Source: Clostridium sp. (GTDB lineage: Bacteria > Bacillota > Clostridia > Clostridiales > Clostridiaceae). Taken from it: a stretch of 64,000 bases of DNA. The notes below the pieces were generated by a model that saw only the letters and a program-made list of their open reading frames with translations, did no database searches and was not told where the DNA came from. The position numbers and the translations under genes are program-made. Shown here in pieces: positions 34,901 to 44,702 of this stretch. The stretch spans positions 1-64,000 of the forward strand of contig JAFSER010000013.1 in assembly GCA_017435645.1 (NCBI GenBank), written 5' to 3'. Position 1 is the first letter of the stretch, and the number at the start of each line of letters is the position of its first letter.

Positions 34901-35892
34901 TAAGAATCACTCCTTATTAATAGTTCAGCTATTTGAACTGCGTTTAAAGCAGCTCCCTTTCTAATATTGTCAGCAACTACCCATATATTAAGCCCATTAT
35001 CTATACTAAAGTCTCTTCTTATTCTTCCAACATATACATCGTCTTTACCAGTAATAGCTAAAGGAGTTGGATATTTTAGTTCAGAAGGATTGTCATATAA
35101 AGTCAAACCTTTAGAATTTTCGAATAATTTATAAATATCTTCAAGGTTAAAAGGTTTTTCTAATTCAATATTAATACTTTCACTATGACTGTTTAAAACA
35201 GGAACTCTTACAGCAGTTGCTGTGATTTTTAAATCAGAATTATGAAGAATCTTTTTAGTTTCTTCAATCATTTTTACTTCTTCTTTTGTATATCCATTTT
35301 CTAAAAAAACGTCTATATGAGGAAGGCAATTTCCTGCTATTGGATATGGGAATTTTTTAGGTTCAGCACCTTTTAAACCATCTTCAAGATCAGCAATTCC
35401 CTGAATACCAGCTCCAGAAACAGCTTGATAAGTAGAGTATATTATTCTCTTTATTCCATAATTATCTAATAGTACCTTTAATGGGACCATAGCTTGAATA
35501 GTTGAGCAATTTGGATTAGCAATAATTCCATTATGCCACTTTACATCTTCAGGATTAACCTCTGGTACAACTAAAGGAACATTTTTGTCCATTCTAAAAG
35601 CACTAGAATTATCAATAACAATAGCACCATAGGATGAAAAAATAGGAGAATATTTCAAACTAGTATCTCCACCTGCTGAGAATAAAGCAAAATCAATTTG
35701 TTTATTTTTGATATTTTCCTCAACTGTTTCTTCAACTAAATAATCTTTTCCTTTAAAAGAAAGTTTTGAACCAGCTGATCTCTTAGAAGCAAAAAGATAC
35801 AGATTTTTAATTGGAAACTCTCTTTCTTCTAATATTTCTAAAAATTTTCTACCTACGTTACCTGTAGCCCCAACTATAGCAACATTGTACAT
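34900..35892 (-). CDS. asd: Aspartate-semialdehyde dehydrogenase
   Basis: 330 aa. NADP-binding [12 protein letters not shown] at the N-terminus, catalytic Cys in NPNCSTIQ (about C128) and the SGAGIQG and RVPV segments are the Asd signature. It makes aspartate semialdehyde from aspartyl phosphate, feeding DapA, methionine and threonine routes. It is the first gene of the operon, with RBS AAAAGGGGGA. The 190-base upstream region is AT-rich; I see no lysine riboswitch there. Confidence 0.97.
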   Translation of the reverse strand: MYNVAIVGATGNVGRKFLEILEEREFPIKNLYLFASKRSAGSKLSFKGKDYLVEETVEENIKNKQIDFALFSAGGDTSLKYSPIFSSYGAIVIDNSSAFRMDKNVPLVVPEVNPEDVKWHNGIIANPNCSTIQAMVPLKVLLDNYGIKRIIYSTYQAVSGAGIQGIADLEDGLKGAEPKKFPYPIAGNCLPHIDVFLENGYTKEEVKMIEETKKILHNSDLKITATAVRVPVLNSHSESINIELEKPFNLEDIYKLFENSKGLTLYDNPSELKYPTPLAITGKDDVYVGRIRRDFSIDNGLNIWVVADNIRKGAALNAVQIAELLIRSDS

Positions 35893-36079
35893 AAAATTTC
35901 CCCCTTTTCATTATTGTAAGTTTAAATCTACTTACTAATAACTATAGTTAAATTATTGAAAATTTTCAATACTTTATTATAATATATACCTTAATATTTT
36001 ATATAGTGAAAAAATATACCAAGTATATTGGGTGAAGTTTAGGGAACAATAGTAGTATATTACTATAGGGGGTATAAAA

Positions 36080-36331
36080 ATGAGTAAAACACCATTAAAA
36101 AAAATAATAAAATCTAAAATAAAATCTAACAAAGAATTAAACGAAGCCGAGGTATTAAGAGAAAAAATAAAATATGAAATTGCAGAAGAACTAGGTTTAA
36201 AGGATAAGGTTGATTCCTATGGATGGGGTGGATTAACAGCTGAAGAAACAGGAAGAATAGGTGGAATCATGACTAAAAGAAAGAGAATGCTAAAGATGCC
36301 AACTAATGATGAAATTCTAGGAAGAAAGTAA
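36080..36331 (+). CDS. Small acid-soluble spore protein, alpha/beta type
   Basis: 83 aa. The C-terminal half has the diagnostic GGLTAEETGRIGG signature and a helix KYEIAEELGL that includes the germination-protease site region of alpha/beta SASPs (E-I-A-E-E-type). The N-terminus is unusually long and Lys-rich (KKIIKSKIKSNKEL), and the C-terminal extension TNDEILGRK differs from the main alpha/beta SASPs, so it is a divergent member, like minor SASPs of C. perfringens. SASPs coat spore DNA. RBS GGGGGT precedes ATG. Expression is presumably by forespore sigma factor, but no clear sigma-G box is visible. Confidence 0.85.
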   Translation: MSKTPLKKIIKSKIKSNKELNEAEVLREKIKYEIAEELGLKDKVDSYGWGGLTAEETGRIGGIMTKRKRMLKMPTNDEILGRK

Positions 36332-36422
36332 AATATTTTAAGCTTTTATTTTGTAGCATTGACTAAAGGAAATTTTACCTTTAATATAGTTTTAGAAAAG
36401 TTTTAAGGTGGGGGGGATTACT

Positions 36423-37157
36423 TTGGCATATGGAGATTTTGCAGAAATATATGATGAATTAATATACGAAGATATAAATTATGATTCTATGTGTTCAAGG
36501 ATAATTGAAATTTGTAATAGACAAAATATTACATTTGATAATTATTTAGATATTGCCTGTGGGACAGGTAATTTATGTGTGAAGCTTGCTAAAAACTTCA
36601 AAGAAGCTTTTGCTGTTGATTTATCAGAAGATATGTTAAGAGAGGCTTTTGAAAAATTTAAAAAAGCAAAGATAAGATGTAAAATTCTTTGTCAAGATAT
36701 GAGTGAGTTAAGCCTAAATAGAAAATTTAACTTAATTACTTCAGCATTAGATTCAACTAACTATTTAATTGAAGAAGATAAATTAACAAATTATTTTAAA
36801 AGAGTTAAAGAGCATTTAAGTGATGATGGTTTATTTATTTTTGATATTAACTCATATTATAAGCTTTCCAATATATTAGGTAATAATATATATACATATA
36901 ACGAAGAAGAAGTATTTTATACTTGGGAAAATGTATTCGAAGATGATTTATTAAGCATGTATCTAACATTTTTTGTTAAAAGAGATGATTTATATGAAAG
37001 ATTCGAAGAAGAACATTTAGAAAGAGCGTATACTGAAGAATTTATAGAAGAAAAGTTAAAAAGTGTTGGACTAAATATAGTAGGAAAATATGATGGATAT
37101 ACAGAAAATAGTGTTACTGAAGAAACTGAAAGAATTCTGTATATTGTAAAGAAATAA
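36423..37157 (+). CDS. Class I SAM-dependent methyltransferase
   Basis: 244 aa when started at TTG 36423, which is 5 bases after the G-rich RBS; an in-frame GTG at 36408 overlaps that RBS. The N-terminal [20 protein letters not shown] is typical of the family. SAM-binding motif I is [16 protein letters not shown], motif [14 protein letters not shown], with LDSTNYL following. It is a small-molecule or unknown-substrate methyltransferase; the target is not evident. It is followed 17 bases later by hslO. Confidence 0.85.
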   Translation: MAYGDFAEIYDELIYEDINYDSMCSRIIEICNRQNITFDNYLDIACGTGNLCVKLAKNFKEAFAVDLSEDMLREAFEKFKKAKIRCKILCQDMSELSLNRKFNLITSALDSTNYLIEEDKLTNYFKRVKEHLSDDGLFIFDINSYYKLSNILGNNIYTYNEEEVFYTWENVFEDDLLSMYLTFFVKRDDLYERFEEEHLERAYTEEFIEEKLKSVGLNIVGKYDGYTENSVTEETERILYIVKK

Positions 37158-37174
37158 TATGGAGGAGTTTTTTT

Positions 37175-38059
37175 ATGGATAAAATTATAAGAGCAACAGC
37201 TAAAGATGGGATGATAAGAATTATAGCTGGAGAAACAACAGAATTAGTAAATGTAGGTACAAGTGTTCATGAGTGTACACCAGTTGCAGCTGCAGCTTTA
37301 GGAAGAATGTTAACAGCAGGAGCTTTAATGGGAGTTACATTAAAATCAGAAAAAGAAGTTCTTTCTCTAAAAATAAATGGAGGAGGAGAAGCAAAGGGTA
37401 TTACTGTAACTGCTTATGAAGGTGGTGTAGTAAAAGGATTTATAGGAAATCCATATGGGGAAATGCCATTAAATTCAAAGGGTAAGCTAGATGTAGGTGG
37501 ATATATAGGAATTAATGGTGAATTCACTGTTATAAAGGATTTAGGAATGAAGGATCCTTATGTTGGGCAAGTTCCTATATATACTGGAGAAGTCGGAGAA
37601 GATTTAGCATATTACTTTACAGTATCAGAGCAAACACCATCTGCAGTAGCTTTAGGGGTATTAGTTGACAAGGATTATTCAATTAAGGTAGCTGGAGGCT
37701 TTATTATACAAATGATGCCAGGAGCTGATGAATTACTTTCAGATTTACTTACATATAGATTAGAAGAAATACCATCTATAACAAGTATGATACAAGAACA
37801 TGGAAGTATAGAAAAAGTATTAGAATATATATTTGATGGAATGGATTTAAACATCTTAGAAGAGGCTAAACCAGAATTTAAGTGTAATTGTACAAGAGAA
37901 AAGGTTGAAGCAGTTTTAATTTCTATTGGTGAAAAGGAATTAGAAAATATTTATAAAGATAATAAAGAAGAGGAAATTAAGTGTAACTTCTGTAATGCTG
38001 CATATAAATTTTCTAATGCAGAAATAGGTGAAATATTAAAAAGGGTAAAAGAAAAATAA
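37175..38059 (+). CDS. hslO: Hsp33 redox-regulated chaperone
   Basis: 294 aa. The N-terminal substrate-binding domain ([48 protein letters not shown]) is followed by the zinc switch with CxC (CNC, about residue 243) and CxxC (CNFC, about 275). On oxidation the Cys release zinc and activate the chaperone. RBS GGAGG precedes ATG. It ends at the bidirectional terminator at 38066-38095. Confidence 0.97.
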   Translation: MDKIIRATAKDGMIRIIAGETTELVNVGTSVHECTPVAAAALGRMLTAGALMGVTLKSEKEVLSLKINGGGEAKGITVTAYEGGVVKGFIGNPYGEMPLNSKGKLDVGGYIGINGEFTVIKDLGMKDPYVGQVPIYTGEVGEDLAYYFTVSEQTPSAVALGVLVDKDYSIKVAGGFIIQMMPGADELLSDLLTYRLEEIPSITSMIQEHGSIEKVLEYIFDGMDLNILEEAKPEFKCNCTREKVEAVLISIGEKELENIYKDNKEEEIKCNFCNAAYKFSNAEIGEILKRVKEK

Positions 38060-38065
38060 GAAAAA

Positions 38066-38095
38066 AAGAACTATCCTAAAGATAGTTCTTTTTTT
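38066..38095. terminator. Bidirectional terminator between hslO and tRNA-Cys
   Basis: AGAACTATC pairs with GATAGTTCT around CTAAA, with a T-run on the plus strand and an A-run before it that gives a U-run on the minus strand immediately after the tRNA 3' end. Confidence 0.85.
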
Positions 38096-38169
38096 GGAGG
38101 CACCACCCAGATTTGAACTGGGGAATAAAGGTTTTGCAGACCTCTGCCTTTCCGCTTGGCTATGGTGCC
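38095..38169 (-). tRNA. tRNA-Cys (anticodon GCA)
   Basis: On the minus strand the gene begins GGCACCA and ends TGGTGCC followed by the encoded TCCA (38095-38098). The anticodon stem GAGGTCTGCAAAACCTT has GCA in the loop, and the T arm contains GTTCAAATC. The CCA end is encoded. The hairpin just beyond the 3' end serves as its terminator. Confidence 0.96.
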
Positions 38170-38335
38170 TTATATATTAATAATATATGTTAAAAACTTA
38201 AAAAAAGTACCATTAATAAAATAAAATTTTTACTTTAAATAAGCTTTAAATTATGGATAATATATTATTAGGTTAAAGTAAATATAAAAAAGCTAAAATA
38301 AGTTAATTAACTATTAAAAGGAGGAAGAGTGAAAT

Positions 38336-39022
38336 TTGAAAACAGATAAATATGTAGATATTTTTGAAGAAATAAATAGTATTTTAATAAGTTCCAATCA
38401 TCCCTCTAAAGATATTGAAAAAATTATGAAAAAAGAAGAATTTATATTAAGTGAGTTTAATATATTAAATAAGCTTAAAGATATTCCTCAAGAGAAGAAA
38501 TTTCATCCTGAAGGAAATGTGTGGAATCATTCCAAGTTAGTTGTTGACTTAGCAGCTAAAATTAAGGAAATAGCAGATAATAAAAAATATTTTATGTGGG
38601 CAGCTTTATTTCATGATATTGGAAAGATAGAAACTACTGAATTTGTAGATGGAAGATATAGATCATATAATCATGATAAAGTAGGTAAGAAAGTTATATA
38701 TGATATTTTATTAAAGTATATGAATGATTATGAAGCAAAGGCTATAGCTGATATTGTAGGTTTTCATATGCATCATATATATGTATTAAACGATTTACCT
38801 TTTTCTAATATTAATGCATTAGTTAATAGTAAGTATTATAATGATATTATTATGATGTTTACTTGTGATAAGCTAGGAAGAGGAAATCAAAATTCAATAG
38901 AATGGGAAAAGTCATTTAAAGATATTTATAAAATAATAGATATCTTAGACAAAGAAAAAGCTGAAATTAATAAAGAAGTGTTAAGAAAACTTAATATAGT
39001 TAAAAATTTATTATTAAATTAA
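38336..39022 (+). CDS. HD-domain phosphohydrolase
   Basis: 228 aa. Metal-binding HD motif is in WNHSKLVVDL, FHDIGKIETTE and HMHH, in the order expected for HD hydrolases of the YfbR / tRNA-CCA-adding HD-subunit type. TTG start follows AAAAGGAGGAAGAG. No extra domain is visible, so the substrate (nucleotide, cyclic nucleotide or RNA end) is unknown. It is next to tRNA-Cys but on the opposite strand. Confidence 0.85.
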   Translation: MKTDKYVDIFEEINSILISSNHPSKDIEKIMKKEEFILSEFNILNKLKDIPQEKKFHPEGNVWNHSKLVVDLAAKIKEIADNKKYFMWAALFHDIGKIETTEFVDGRYRSYNHDKVGKKVIYDILLKYMNDYEAKAIADIVGFHMHHIYVLNDLPFSNINALVNSKYYNDIIMMFTCDKLGRGNQNSIEWEKSFKDIYKIIDILDKEKAEINKEVLRKLNIVKNLLLN

Positions 39023-39068
39023 AAAGGTACTATTTCGTAATATAAATTGCGAAATAGTACCTTTTATT
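39022..39068 (+). terminator. Terminator of the HD gene
   Basis: 16-bp perfect stem AAAAGGTACTATTTCG against CGAAATAGTACCTTTT (39022-39037 and 39050-39065), then TTATT. Confidence 0.9.
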
Positions 39069-39177
39069 ATAGGAAAATAATAATATATTAATTTATTAAA
39101 AATAAATTAATATAAATATAATTAATAAATTATTATTAAAGAACAATTTATTATATAAAAACGTATTATATAAAAGG

Positions 39178-39879
39178 CTAAAGAACAAATAAGCTTCCTC
39201 TATCATGGAGTTTGTTATCACTTAAATATATAGGTTCTACATTATGCTTTTTTAAGAAGGCTTTAATCTCATTTCCGTATTTATAGTGATTTAAGCTACC
39301 AAAGAAAGCAAGAGTATTATCACTTATTAGCCCACCAGTTCCGCCTATAAAGCCATAATCTAAACCTTCAAGAATAATGTCTCCAGGTGGTATAAGTAAA
39401 ATATCAAAATCGTATTTAGAAAGAGAGTTATATATTCCAATATCACTAGTAATTAGAGCAGAAGAGGCAACAGGAAGGCAAGAACATTTTGTATAGCCTT
39501 GCTTTACATTTATTATAGTTTTATTTTTTTGTTCCTCAAGTAAATGCTTATCAGAATATTTTATATTATGAACAAAATAATTCTTTAAGATAAGGGCATT
39601 TAGAGATATATTTCCAGGATAAGCTCCACTTAAACCATTGTTACTTTCAATATAATTAATATTTAAATTTTGTAATTTATTTTTAAAGTTTTTATCCATA
39701 TTATTATGAATTATTATTTTTTTTGTTTCTTTATCTAAAATATTAAGTTGAATATCTACATGACCATTTATTGCATCATATACCTCAGAATATTTTGGTA
39801 CTTCTATAATATTTAATCCTAAATTTTTTAAAACTTTTCTTTCGTTTTCAGGGGTTCTATAATCGACAAAACACTCCAT
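39178..39879 (-). CDS. Probable GME-fold (amidinotransferase-like) protein, DUF6873-like
   Basis: 233 aa. The order of strands and motifs (MECFVDYRTPENE, GHVDIQLNIL, SGAYPGNISLNALI, KQGYTKCSCLPVASSALITSDIGIY, LDYGFIGGTGGLI) resembles guanidine-modifying-enzyme (arginine deiminase/amidinotransferase-like) folds and the clostridial conserved DUF6873 group. Two Cys in KCSCLP stand where catalytic or metal roles are possible. RBS GGAGG precedes ATG on the minus strand. No neighbours suggest a pathway. Assignment is from memory of the family pattern only. Confidence 0.6.
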   Translation of the reverse strand: MECFVDYRTPENERKVLKNLGLNIIEVPKYSEVYDAINGHVDIQLNILDKETKKIIIHNNMDKNFKNKLQNLNINYIESNNGLSGAYPGNISLNALILKNYFVHNIKYSDKHLLEEQKNKTIINVKQGYTKCSCLPVASSALITSDIGIYNSLSKYDFDILLIPPGDIILEGLDYGFIGGTGGLISDNTLAFFGSLNHYKYGNEIKAFLKKHNVEPIYLSDNKLHDRGSLFVL

Positions 39880-40003
39880 AATTACCTCCTAATAGTTTTT
39901 GTTTATTATAAAATATATTAATTTATTTGTCGATTCATAGGTTTAAATTTTTGAATATAGATATTTTTTTTATACATACTATTATTAGAAAGGGAGTGAA
40001 TCC

Positions 40004-40894
40004 ATGCTTGTATCAAAACTTGTTTATTGTAGCAATTTAGATTTTATAAGAGAAATTCAAGATTTAAGATTGGTTCTTAAGAAAAAAGACATAAAAATTG
40101 GCATTGTTGAAAGTGTGGAATATAATAATCATATAATTAAAATTTTATGCGATGATAATAGTTATAATGAAAGAGTTAAAGATATTGTTAATTTATATAT
40201 AAGTAATATACTGTATAGGATAGTTTTATATGAATATAAAACTAAAGAGATGTTTGACTATTTAACAGAAAATTATTTTTTTCTAAAACAAGAGGAAATA
40301 ATACAGGTAGAAGAAGAAATAATGAATATATTACTAGAAAATAAATCCATAAATTTTGATAATCTAATTTATTGTTTAAATAAGATAAATAATATTATTG
40401 AAAAGATAAAAAGTTGCTTAGAAGAAAATTCAGAAATTAATATTGATGGATTTATAAGATTTAGGATGAAGGAATTAAGGGAAGATATAGAAAGTATTAT
40501 CGATAAAGTAGTAGAAAGCTATATGGTAGAAAAGGAGTACAAGGAATTTATAAAGTTATTAAAATATTTTGTTGATATACAAGAAAGCAAGTTAGAAGAA
40601 GTAAATATTATTATATCTGAAAGTGGAACTTACTCTATAACAGATAAAGATAATAAAGATATTTTTAGTGAGTTTATGAAAGAATTAATAGAATGTAAAT
40701 TAGATAGTGATGTTAAAATGGAGGATGTAATTATTAGTGGGTTAATAACAAATGCTCCTGAAAAAGTTATAATACACGGTAAGAATAATTGTTTAAATAA
40801 AGAATTTTTAGATACTATAGAAAAGGTATTTGAAAATAATGTTGTTTTTTGTGAGGATTGTTTATTGTGTACTGAAAAAACTATGAAATTATAA
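40004..40894 (+). CDS. ytxC: Sporulation protein YtxC family
   Basis: 296 aa. Long helical protein with a C-terminal region containing FSEFMKELIECKLDSD and AP.KVIIHG, then two Cys in VFCEDCLLC, as in YtxC proteins. YtxC is a sporulation-associated protein of unknown biochemical role, commonly near thrS/infC in Bacillales and Clostridia. Here it lies directly upstream of the rpmI-rplT leader. RBS AAAGGGAGTGAA precedes ATG. No signal peptide. Confidence 0.8.
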   Translation: MLVSKLVYCSNLDFIREIQDLRLVLKKKDIKIGIVESVEYNNHIIKILCDDNSYNERVKDIVNLYISNILYRIVLYEYKTKEMFDYLTENYFFLKQEEIIQVEEEIMNILLENKSINFDNLIYCLNKINNIIEKIKSCLEENSEINIDGFIRFRMKELREDIESIIDKVVESYMVEKEYKEFIKLLKYFVDIQESKLEEVNIIISESGTYSITDKDNKDIFSEFMKELIECKLDSDVKMEDVIISGLITNAPEKVIIHGKNNCLNKEFLDTIEKVFENNVVFCEDCLLCTEKTMKL

Positions 40895-40901
40895 AAATTT
40901 A

Positions 40902-40930
40902 TTGACAAGTTTTTTACTGAATAATATAAT
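40902..40930 (+). promoter_or_regulatory. Promoter of the rpmI-rplT transcript
   Basis: Perfect TTGACA (40902-40907), 17-base spacer, TATAAT (40925-40930). Confidence 0.85.
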
Positions 40931-40936
40931 TACTAT

Positions 40937-41067
40937 TGTTAAGAAGGAACATAGCCGTTTCTCACCTTACGGCAAAGCTTAGTAAGGTAGTATATTCTAT
41001 TTTATTAATTTATAATGTAAATTAAAAATATGGATATTGTGAGGACGGCATTATGCTGTCTTTTTTA
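40937..41067 (+). promoter_or_regulatory. L20-type autoregulatory leader
   Basis: The transcript leader contains overlapping complementary segments (AGCCGT with ACGGC; ACCTTAC with GTAAGGT) that suggest alternative or pseudoknot pairing. It ends in an intrinsic terminator (GACGGCA...TGCTGTC plus T-run, 41044-41067) before rpmI. In Firmicutes, L20 binds such leaders to attenuate infC-rpmI-rplT transcription. The call rests on position and fold logic, not on a covariance search. Confidence 0.75.
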
Positions 41068-41133
41068 TATTGTAAGCTTTTAAGTAAGTTATTTTTAGGC
41101 TTATAAAGCATAATTTGAGAGGAGGATTTTATT

Positions 41134-41331
41134 ATGCCAAAAATGAAAACACATAGAGGTGCAGCTAAAAGATTTAGAAAGACTGGAACTGGAAAATTAA
41201 AAAGAGCTAAGGCTTTTAAGAGTCATATATTAACTAAAAAAAGCTCTAAGAGAAAGAGAAACTTAAGAAAAGCAGCTTATGTTTCAACTACTCAAGAAAA
41301 AGCAATGAAAAAATTATTACCATATTTATAA
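41134..41331 (+). CDS. rpmI: 50S ribosomal protein L35
   Basis: 65 aa, highly basic, starting [20 protein letters not shown], the L35 signature. It binds 23S rRNA in the large subunit. RBS GAGGAGGA precedes ATG. It comes first in this transcript; the usual upstream infC is absent. It is 20 bases ahead of rplT. Confidence 0.98.
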   Translation: MPKMKTHRGAAKRFRKTGTGKLKRAKAFKSHILTKKSSKRKRNLRKAAYVSTTQEKAMKKLLPYL

Positions 41332-41351
41332 TATTATAGGAGGATTGAAGC

Positions 41352-41711
41352 ATGGCAAGAGTTAAAAGAGCGGTTAATTCACGTAAAAATCATAAAAAAG
41401 TATTAAAGCTTGCAAAAGGTTATTATGGTGGAAAGAGCAGATTATTCAAAACTGCTAATGAATCAGTAATAAGAGCTTTAAGAAATGCATATGTTGGAAG
41501 AAGATTAAAGAAGAGAGATTTCAGAAGACTTTGGATAGCTAGAATAAATGCAGCTACAAGAATGAATGGGTTATCATATTCTAAGTTTATAAATGGAATT
41601 AAATTAGCTGGAATAGATATGAACAGAAAAATGTTATCTGAAATAGCTATAAATGATCCAAAAGCATTTGCTGATTTAGTAGAAGTAGCAAAAAGCCAAT
41701 TAAATAAATAA
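41352..41711 (+). CDS. rplT: 50S ribosomal protein L20
   Basis: 119 aa, basic, starting [20 protein letters not shown] and containing [20 protein letters not shown], the L20 signature. It is a primary assembly protein and, in Firmicutes, represses its own operon through the upstream leader. RBS AGGAGG precedes ATG. It ends at the terminator at 41716-41739. Confidence 0.98.
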   Translation: MARVKRAVNSRKNHKKVLKLAKGYYGGKSRLFKTANESVIRALRNAYVGRRLKKRDFRRLWIARINAATRMNGLSYSKFINGIKLAGIDMNRKMLSEIAINDPKAFADLVEVAKSQLNK

Positions 41712-41715
41712 TAAC

Positions 41716-41739
41716 TGCGACCGTTTGGTCGCATTTTTT
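41716..41739 (+). terminator. Terminator of rpmI-rplT
   Basis: TGCGACC-GTTT-GGTCGCA followed by TTTTTT. Confidence 0.95.
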
Positions 41740-41817
41740 GTAAATATACATAAATAATATATAAAATATAGTGTATAATAAAATATGAAAATTATGATTT
41801 ATAAAGAGGTTAATGAT

Positions 41818-43158
41818 ATGCAAGTTTCTTTTAAAAGGAAGGTTAATTTAAATGGAGTTCAGATTTTATCGTTAGGATTCTTAACTTTAATTATAATAGG
41901 TGCAATTATATTGTCATTGCCTATATCATCTCAATCTGGTGAGGCTACTAATTTTTTAGATTCTATTTTTACATCAACTTCGGCAGTTTGCGTTACAGGA
42001 TTAACAACCTTAGATACAAGTACTCATTGGAGTATGTTTGGGCAAACTGTAATTATGATACTTATAGAAATAGGTGGATTAGGATTTATGTCCTTTACTG
42101 TACTAATATCATTAATCTTAGGTAAAAAAATAACTTTAAGAAAAAGGTTGTTAATGCAAGAAGCACTAAATACATTTTCTATACAAGGACTTGTGAGGTT
42201 GGTGAAATATGTATTAATATTAACAGTTTCAGTACAGTTTTTTGGAGCATTATTATTATCAACTCAATTTGTTCCTGAATATGGACTTTATAAAGGATTA
42301 TTTTATTGTATATTTCATTCAGTTTCAGCATTTTGTAATGCAGGATTTGATTTGTTTGGAACAAGTTTATTAGACTATTCAAGCAATAATGTAGTAATCT
42401 TAGTAGTAAGTGCTCTAATTATTATAGGTGGATTAGGATTTACTGTATTATTAGAAATATATGAATTTAAAGGAATAAAAAAATTATCACTTCATTCTAA
42501 ATTAGTAATAATAACAACAATAACCTTAATTGTAGGTGGAACATTGTTAATGTTTATTTTTGAATATAAAAATCCTGATACATTACTAAATATGAGTATT
42601 AAAGATAAGTTTTTAAATTCTTTTTTTGCAGCTGTGAGTCCAAGAACAGCAGGATTTTTTAGTGTGCCAACAGATAATATGACATTGGCAGGTAAATTTT
42701 TTACTATTATTTTAATGCTAGTTGGTGGTTCTCCTGGATCTACAGCAGGGGGATTAAAGACAGTAACCTGTGGTATATTAGTTCTTACTGTAATTTCTGT
42801 TATAAGAGGTAGAGAAGATGTTGAAGTATTTGGAAGAAGATTTACTAAGGAATTAGTATATAAAGCATTTACAATTGTTTTTATAGGTATATTTTCAGTT
42901 ATAGGAGTTACTATGATATTATCATATACAGAAGTAGGAGCAACCTTTGTGGATTTATTATATGAATCTTCATCTGCTTTTGCAACAGTTGGGTTAACTC
43001 TTGGACTTACACCAAAGTTAAGTTCTATTGGTAAGATTTTAATTATACTTATGATGTATATGGGAAGAGTGGGACCTCTTACTGTAATGTTAGCATTAAC
43101 AAAGAAGCATAAAAAATCAGGTTATAAATATCCAGAAGGTAAAATTTTAATTGGTTAG
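41818..43158 (+). CDS. ktrB: Potassium uptake membrane subunit KtrB (TrkH family)
   Basis: 446 aa from ATG 41818, chosen because AAAGAGGT lies 7 bases upstream; an in-frame ATG at 41785 has no RBS. The four P-loops of the Trk/Ktr fold are visible: SAVCVTGL, SAFCNAGF, SPRTAGFF and ATVGLT. It forms a dimeric K+ channel with the cytoplasmic KtrA ring. Its stop is 13 bases before the ktrA start. Confidence 0.95.
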   Translation: MQVSFKRKVNLNGVQILSLGFLTLIIIGAIILSLPISSQSGEATNFLDSIFTSTSAVCVTGLTTLDTSTHWSMFGQTVIMILIEIGGLGFMSFTVLISLILGKKITLRKRLLMQEALNTFSIQGLVRLVKYVLILTVSVQFFGALLLSTQFVPEYGLYKGLFYCIFHSVSAFCNAGFDLFGTSLLDYSSNNVVILVVSALIIIGGLGFTVLLEIYEFKGIKKLSLHSKLVIITTITLIVGGTLLMFIFEYKNPDTLLNMSIKDKFLNSFFAAVSPRTAGFFSVPTDNMTLAGKFFTIILMLVGGSPGSTAGGLKTVTCGILVLTVISVIRGREDVEVFGRRFTKELVYKAFTIVFIGIFSVIGVTMILSYTEVGATFVDLLYESSSAFATVGLTLGLTPKLSSIGKILIILMMYMGRVGPLTVMLALTKKHKKSGYKYPEGKILIG

Positions 43159-43171
43159 GGAGTTGGAAAAA

Positions 43172-43840
43172 TTGTCAAATAAGCAATTTGTAATAATAGG
43201 ACTTGGAAGATTTGGCGCATCTATAGCTAAAACATTATATTCATTAGGTAATGATGTTTTAGTTATTGATAAGGATGAAGATGTAGTTCAAGAAATAGCT
43301 GACAGTGTAACTCATGCAGTACAACTAGATGCAACTGATGAGAATGCATTACGTTCTCTTGGGATAAGAAATTTTGATGTGGCAGTAGTTACAATTGGAA
43401 ATAATATTCAAGCAAGTGTAATGACTACTTTATTAGTTAAAGAACTTGGGGTAAAATATATTATTGCTAAGGGGAATAGTGATTTACATGCTAAAGTATT
43501 ATATAAAATTGGTGCTGATAGAGTTATTCTTCCAGAAAAAGATATGGGAATAAGAGTTGCACATAATCTAGTATCTACTAATATTTTAGATTACATAGAA
43601 CTTTCAGAAGATTATAGCGTTATTGAAATTCAAGTTTTAGAAGAATGGATAGGAAAAACATTAAAAGAGCTAAAGCTTAGAAGTAAATATGGAATAAACG
43701 TTATGGCAATTAAGAAAAATGATGAAATAAATTTATCACCATCAGCAGATGACATAATAGAAAAGAAAGATGCCATTGTTGCTATTGGTTCAGCTGAAGA
43801 TTTAAATAGATTAGAAGGTATGATAGTTAAATCTAAGTAA
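43172..43840 (+). CDS. ktrA: Potassium uptake regulatory subunit KtrA (RCK)
   Basis: 222 aa from TTG 43172, which has AGGGAG about 8 bases upstream; an earlier in-frame TTG (43151) would overlap ktrB. The RCK-N Rossmann fold begins FVIIGLGRFGASIA and the acidic ligand end DKDEDVV follows; the C-terminal RCK-C domain follows from about residue 140. It gates KtrB with bound nucleotide. Confidence 0.95.
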   Translation: MSNKQFVIIGLGRFGASIAKTLYSLGNDVLVIDKDEDVVQEIADSVTHAVQLDATDENALRSLGIRNFDVAVVTIGNNIQASVMTTLLVKELGVKYIIAKGNSDLHAKVLYKIGADRVILPEKDMGIRVAHNLVSTNILDYIELSEDYSVIEIQVLEEWIGKTLKELKLRSKYGINVMAIKKNDEINLSPSADDIIEKKDAIVAIGSAEDLNRLEGMIVKSK

Positions 43841-43853
43841 TGAGGTGACTATT

Positions 43854-44645
43854 TTGATATATATAGAAAGTAAAGATAATAATTTATTTAAGAATATAAA
43901 GAAATTAAAAGAAAGAAGATTTAGAGATAAAGAAGGTTTATTTATTTTAGAAGGACTTCGATTAGTAGAAGAATCTATTAAAGCTAATATGGAAATAGAA
44001 CATATTATTATATTGAAGGGATATGAAGAGAAATTTAAGGATTTTTTAGATAATAATAAGCCTAATCTTAAAAGTATTAATGTTTTATCAAGTAATTTAT
44101 TTTTTCAAATTGCTTCTACAGAAAACCCACAAGGAATAATGGCAGTTGTAAAAAAGAAGTCTTATGAAAAGAATTTAAGTGGAGATTTTTATTTAGTATG
44201 CGATAAAGTTCAAGATCCTGGTAATCTTGGAACTATAATAAGAACTGCACATGCTGCAGGTGTAGATGGAATTATTTTAACTAAGGGCACAGTAGATATA
44301 TATAATGATAAAACTATTAGATCAACTATGGGTTCTATATTTTATACACCTATATTTTATGATGATAATTCATTTACTATAATTAAGGACTTAAAATATA
44401 AAGGCTTTAGTTTAGTTGCAACATCATTAAGTGAATCAAGAAACTTTTTTGAAGAAGACCTTAGGGGAAAGATTATATTGGCAGTTGGCAATGAGGGAAA
44501 TGGAATTAGTGATGAGCTTTTTAATTTATGTGATAAGAAAGTTAAGATACCAATGCCAGGAGGAGCAGAATCATTAAATGTATCTATTGCGGCTTCAATA
44601 ATATTGTTTGAAAAGGTTAGACAAAAAATCAGTAGCAACAAGTAA
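43854..44645 (+). CDS. SpoU/TrmH-family RNA 2'-O-methyltransferase
   Basis: 263 aa from TTG 43854, with GAGGTGA 6 bases upstream; GTG 43845 is an in-frame alternative. The three SPOUT motifs are VCDKVQDPGNLGTIIRTA, ILAVGNEGNGIS and IPMPGGAESLNVSIAASI, giving a knotted SAM site. The N-terminal domain (KLKERRFRDKEGLFILEGLRLVEE) is the RNA-binding SpoU-substrate domain as in YsgA/RlmB relatives. In Bacillus the homologue ysgA also precedes pheS, supporting the assignment. The target nucleotide is unknown. Confidence 0.92.
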   Translation: MIYIESKDNNLFKNIKKLKERRFRDKEGLFILEGLRLVEESIKANMEIEHIIILKGYEEKFKDFLDNNKPNLKSINVLSSNLFFQIASTENPQGIMAVVKKKSYEKNLSGDFYLVCDKVQDPGNLGTIIRTAHAAGVDGIILTKGTVDIYNDKTIRSTMGSIFYTPIFYDDNSFTIIKDLKYKGFSLVATSLSESRNFFEEDLRGKIILAVGNEGNGISDELFNLCDKKVKIPMPGGAESLNVSIAASIILFEKVRQKISSNK

Positions 44646-44653
44646 AGTTACTA

Positions 44654-44682
44654 TTGAAATTATATAATTTTATTTGTATAAT
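44654..44682 (+). promoter_or_regulatory. Promoter of the pheS T-box transcript
   Basis: TTGAAA (44654-44659), 17-base spacer, TATAAT (44677-44682). Confidence 0.75.
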
Positions 44683-44702
44683 AAGTTGTAAATGAATATG
44701 CA

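Noticed and set aside
35893..36060. Lysine riboswitch upstream of asd
   Set aside because: The 190-base interval is too short and AT-rich, and shows none of the expected stems or an intrinsic terminator.
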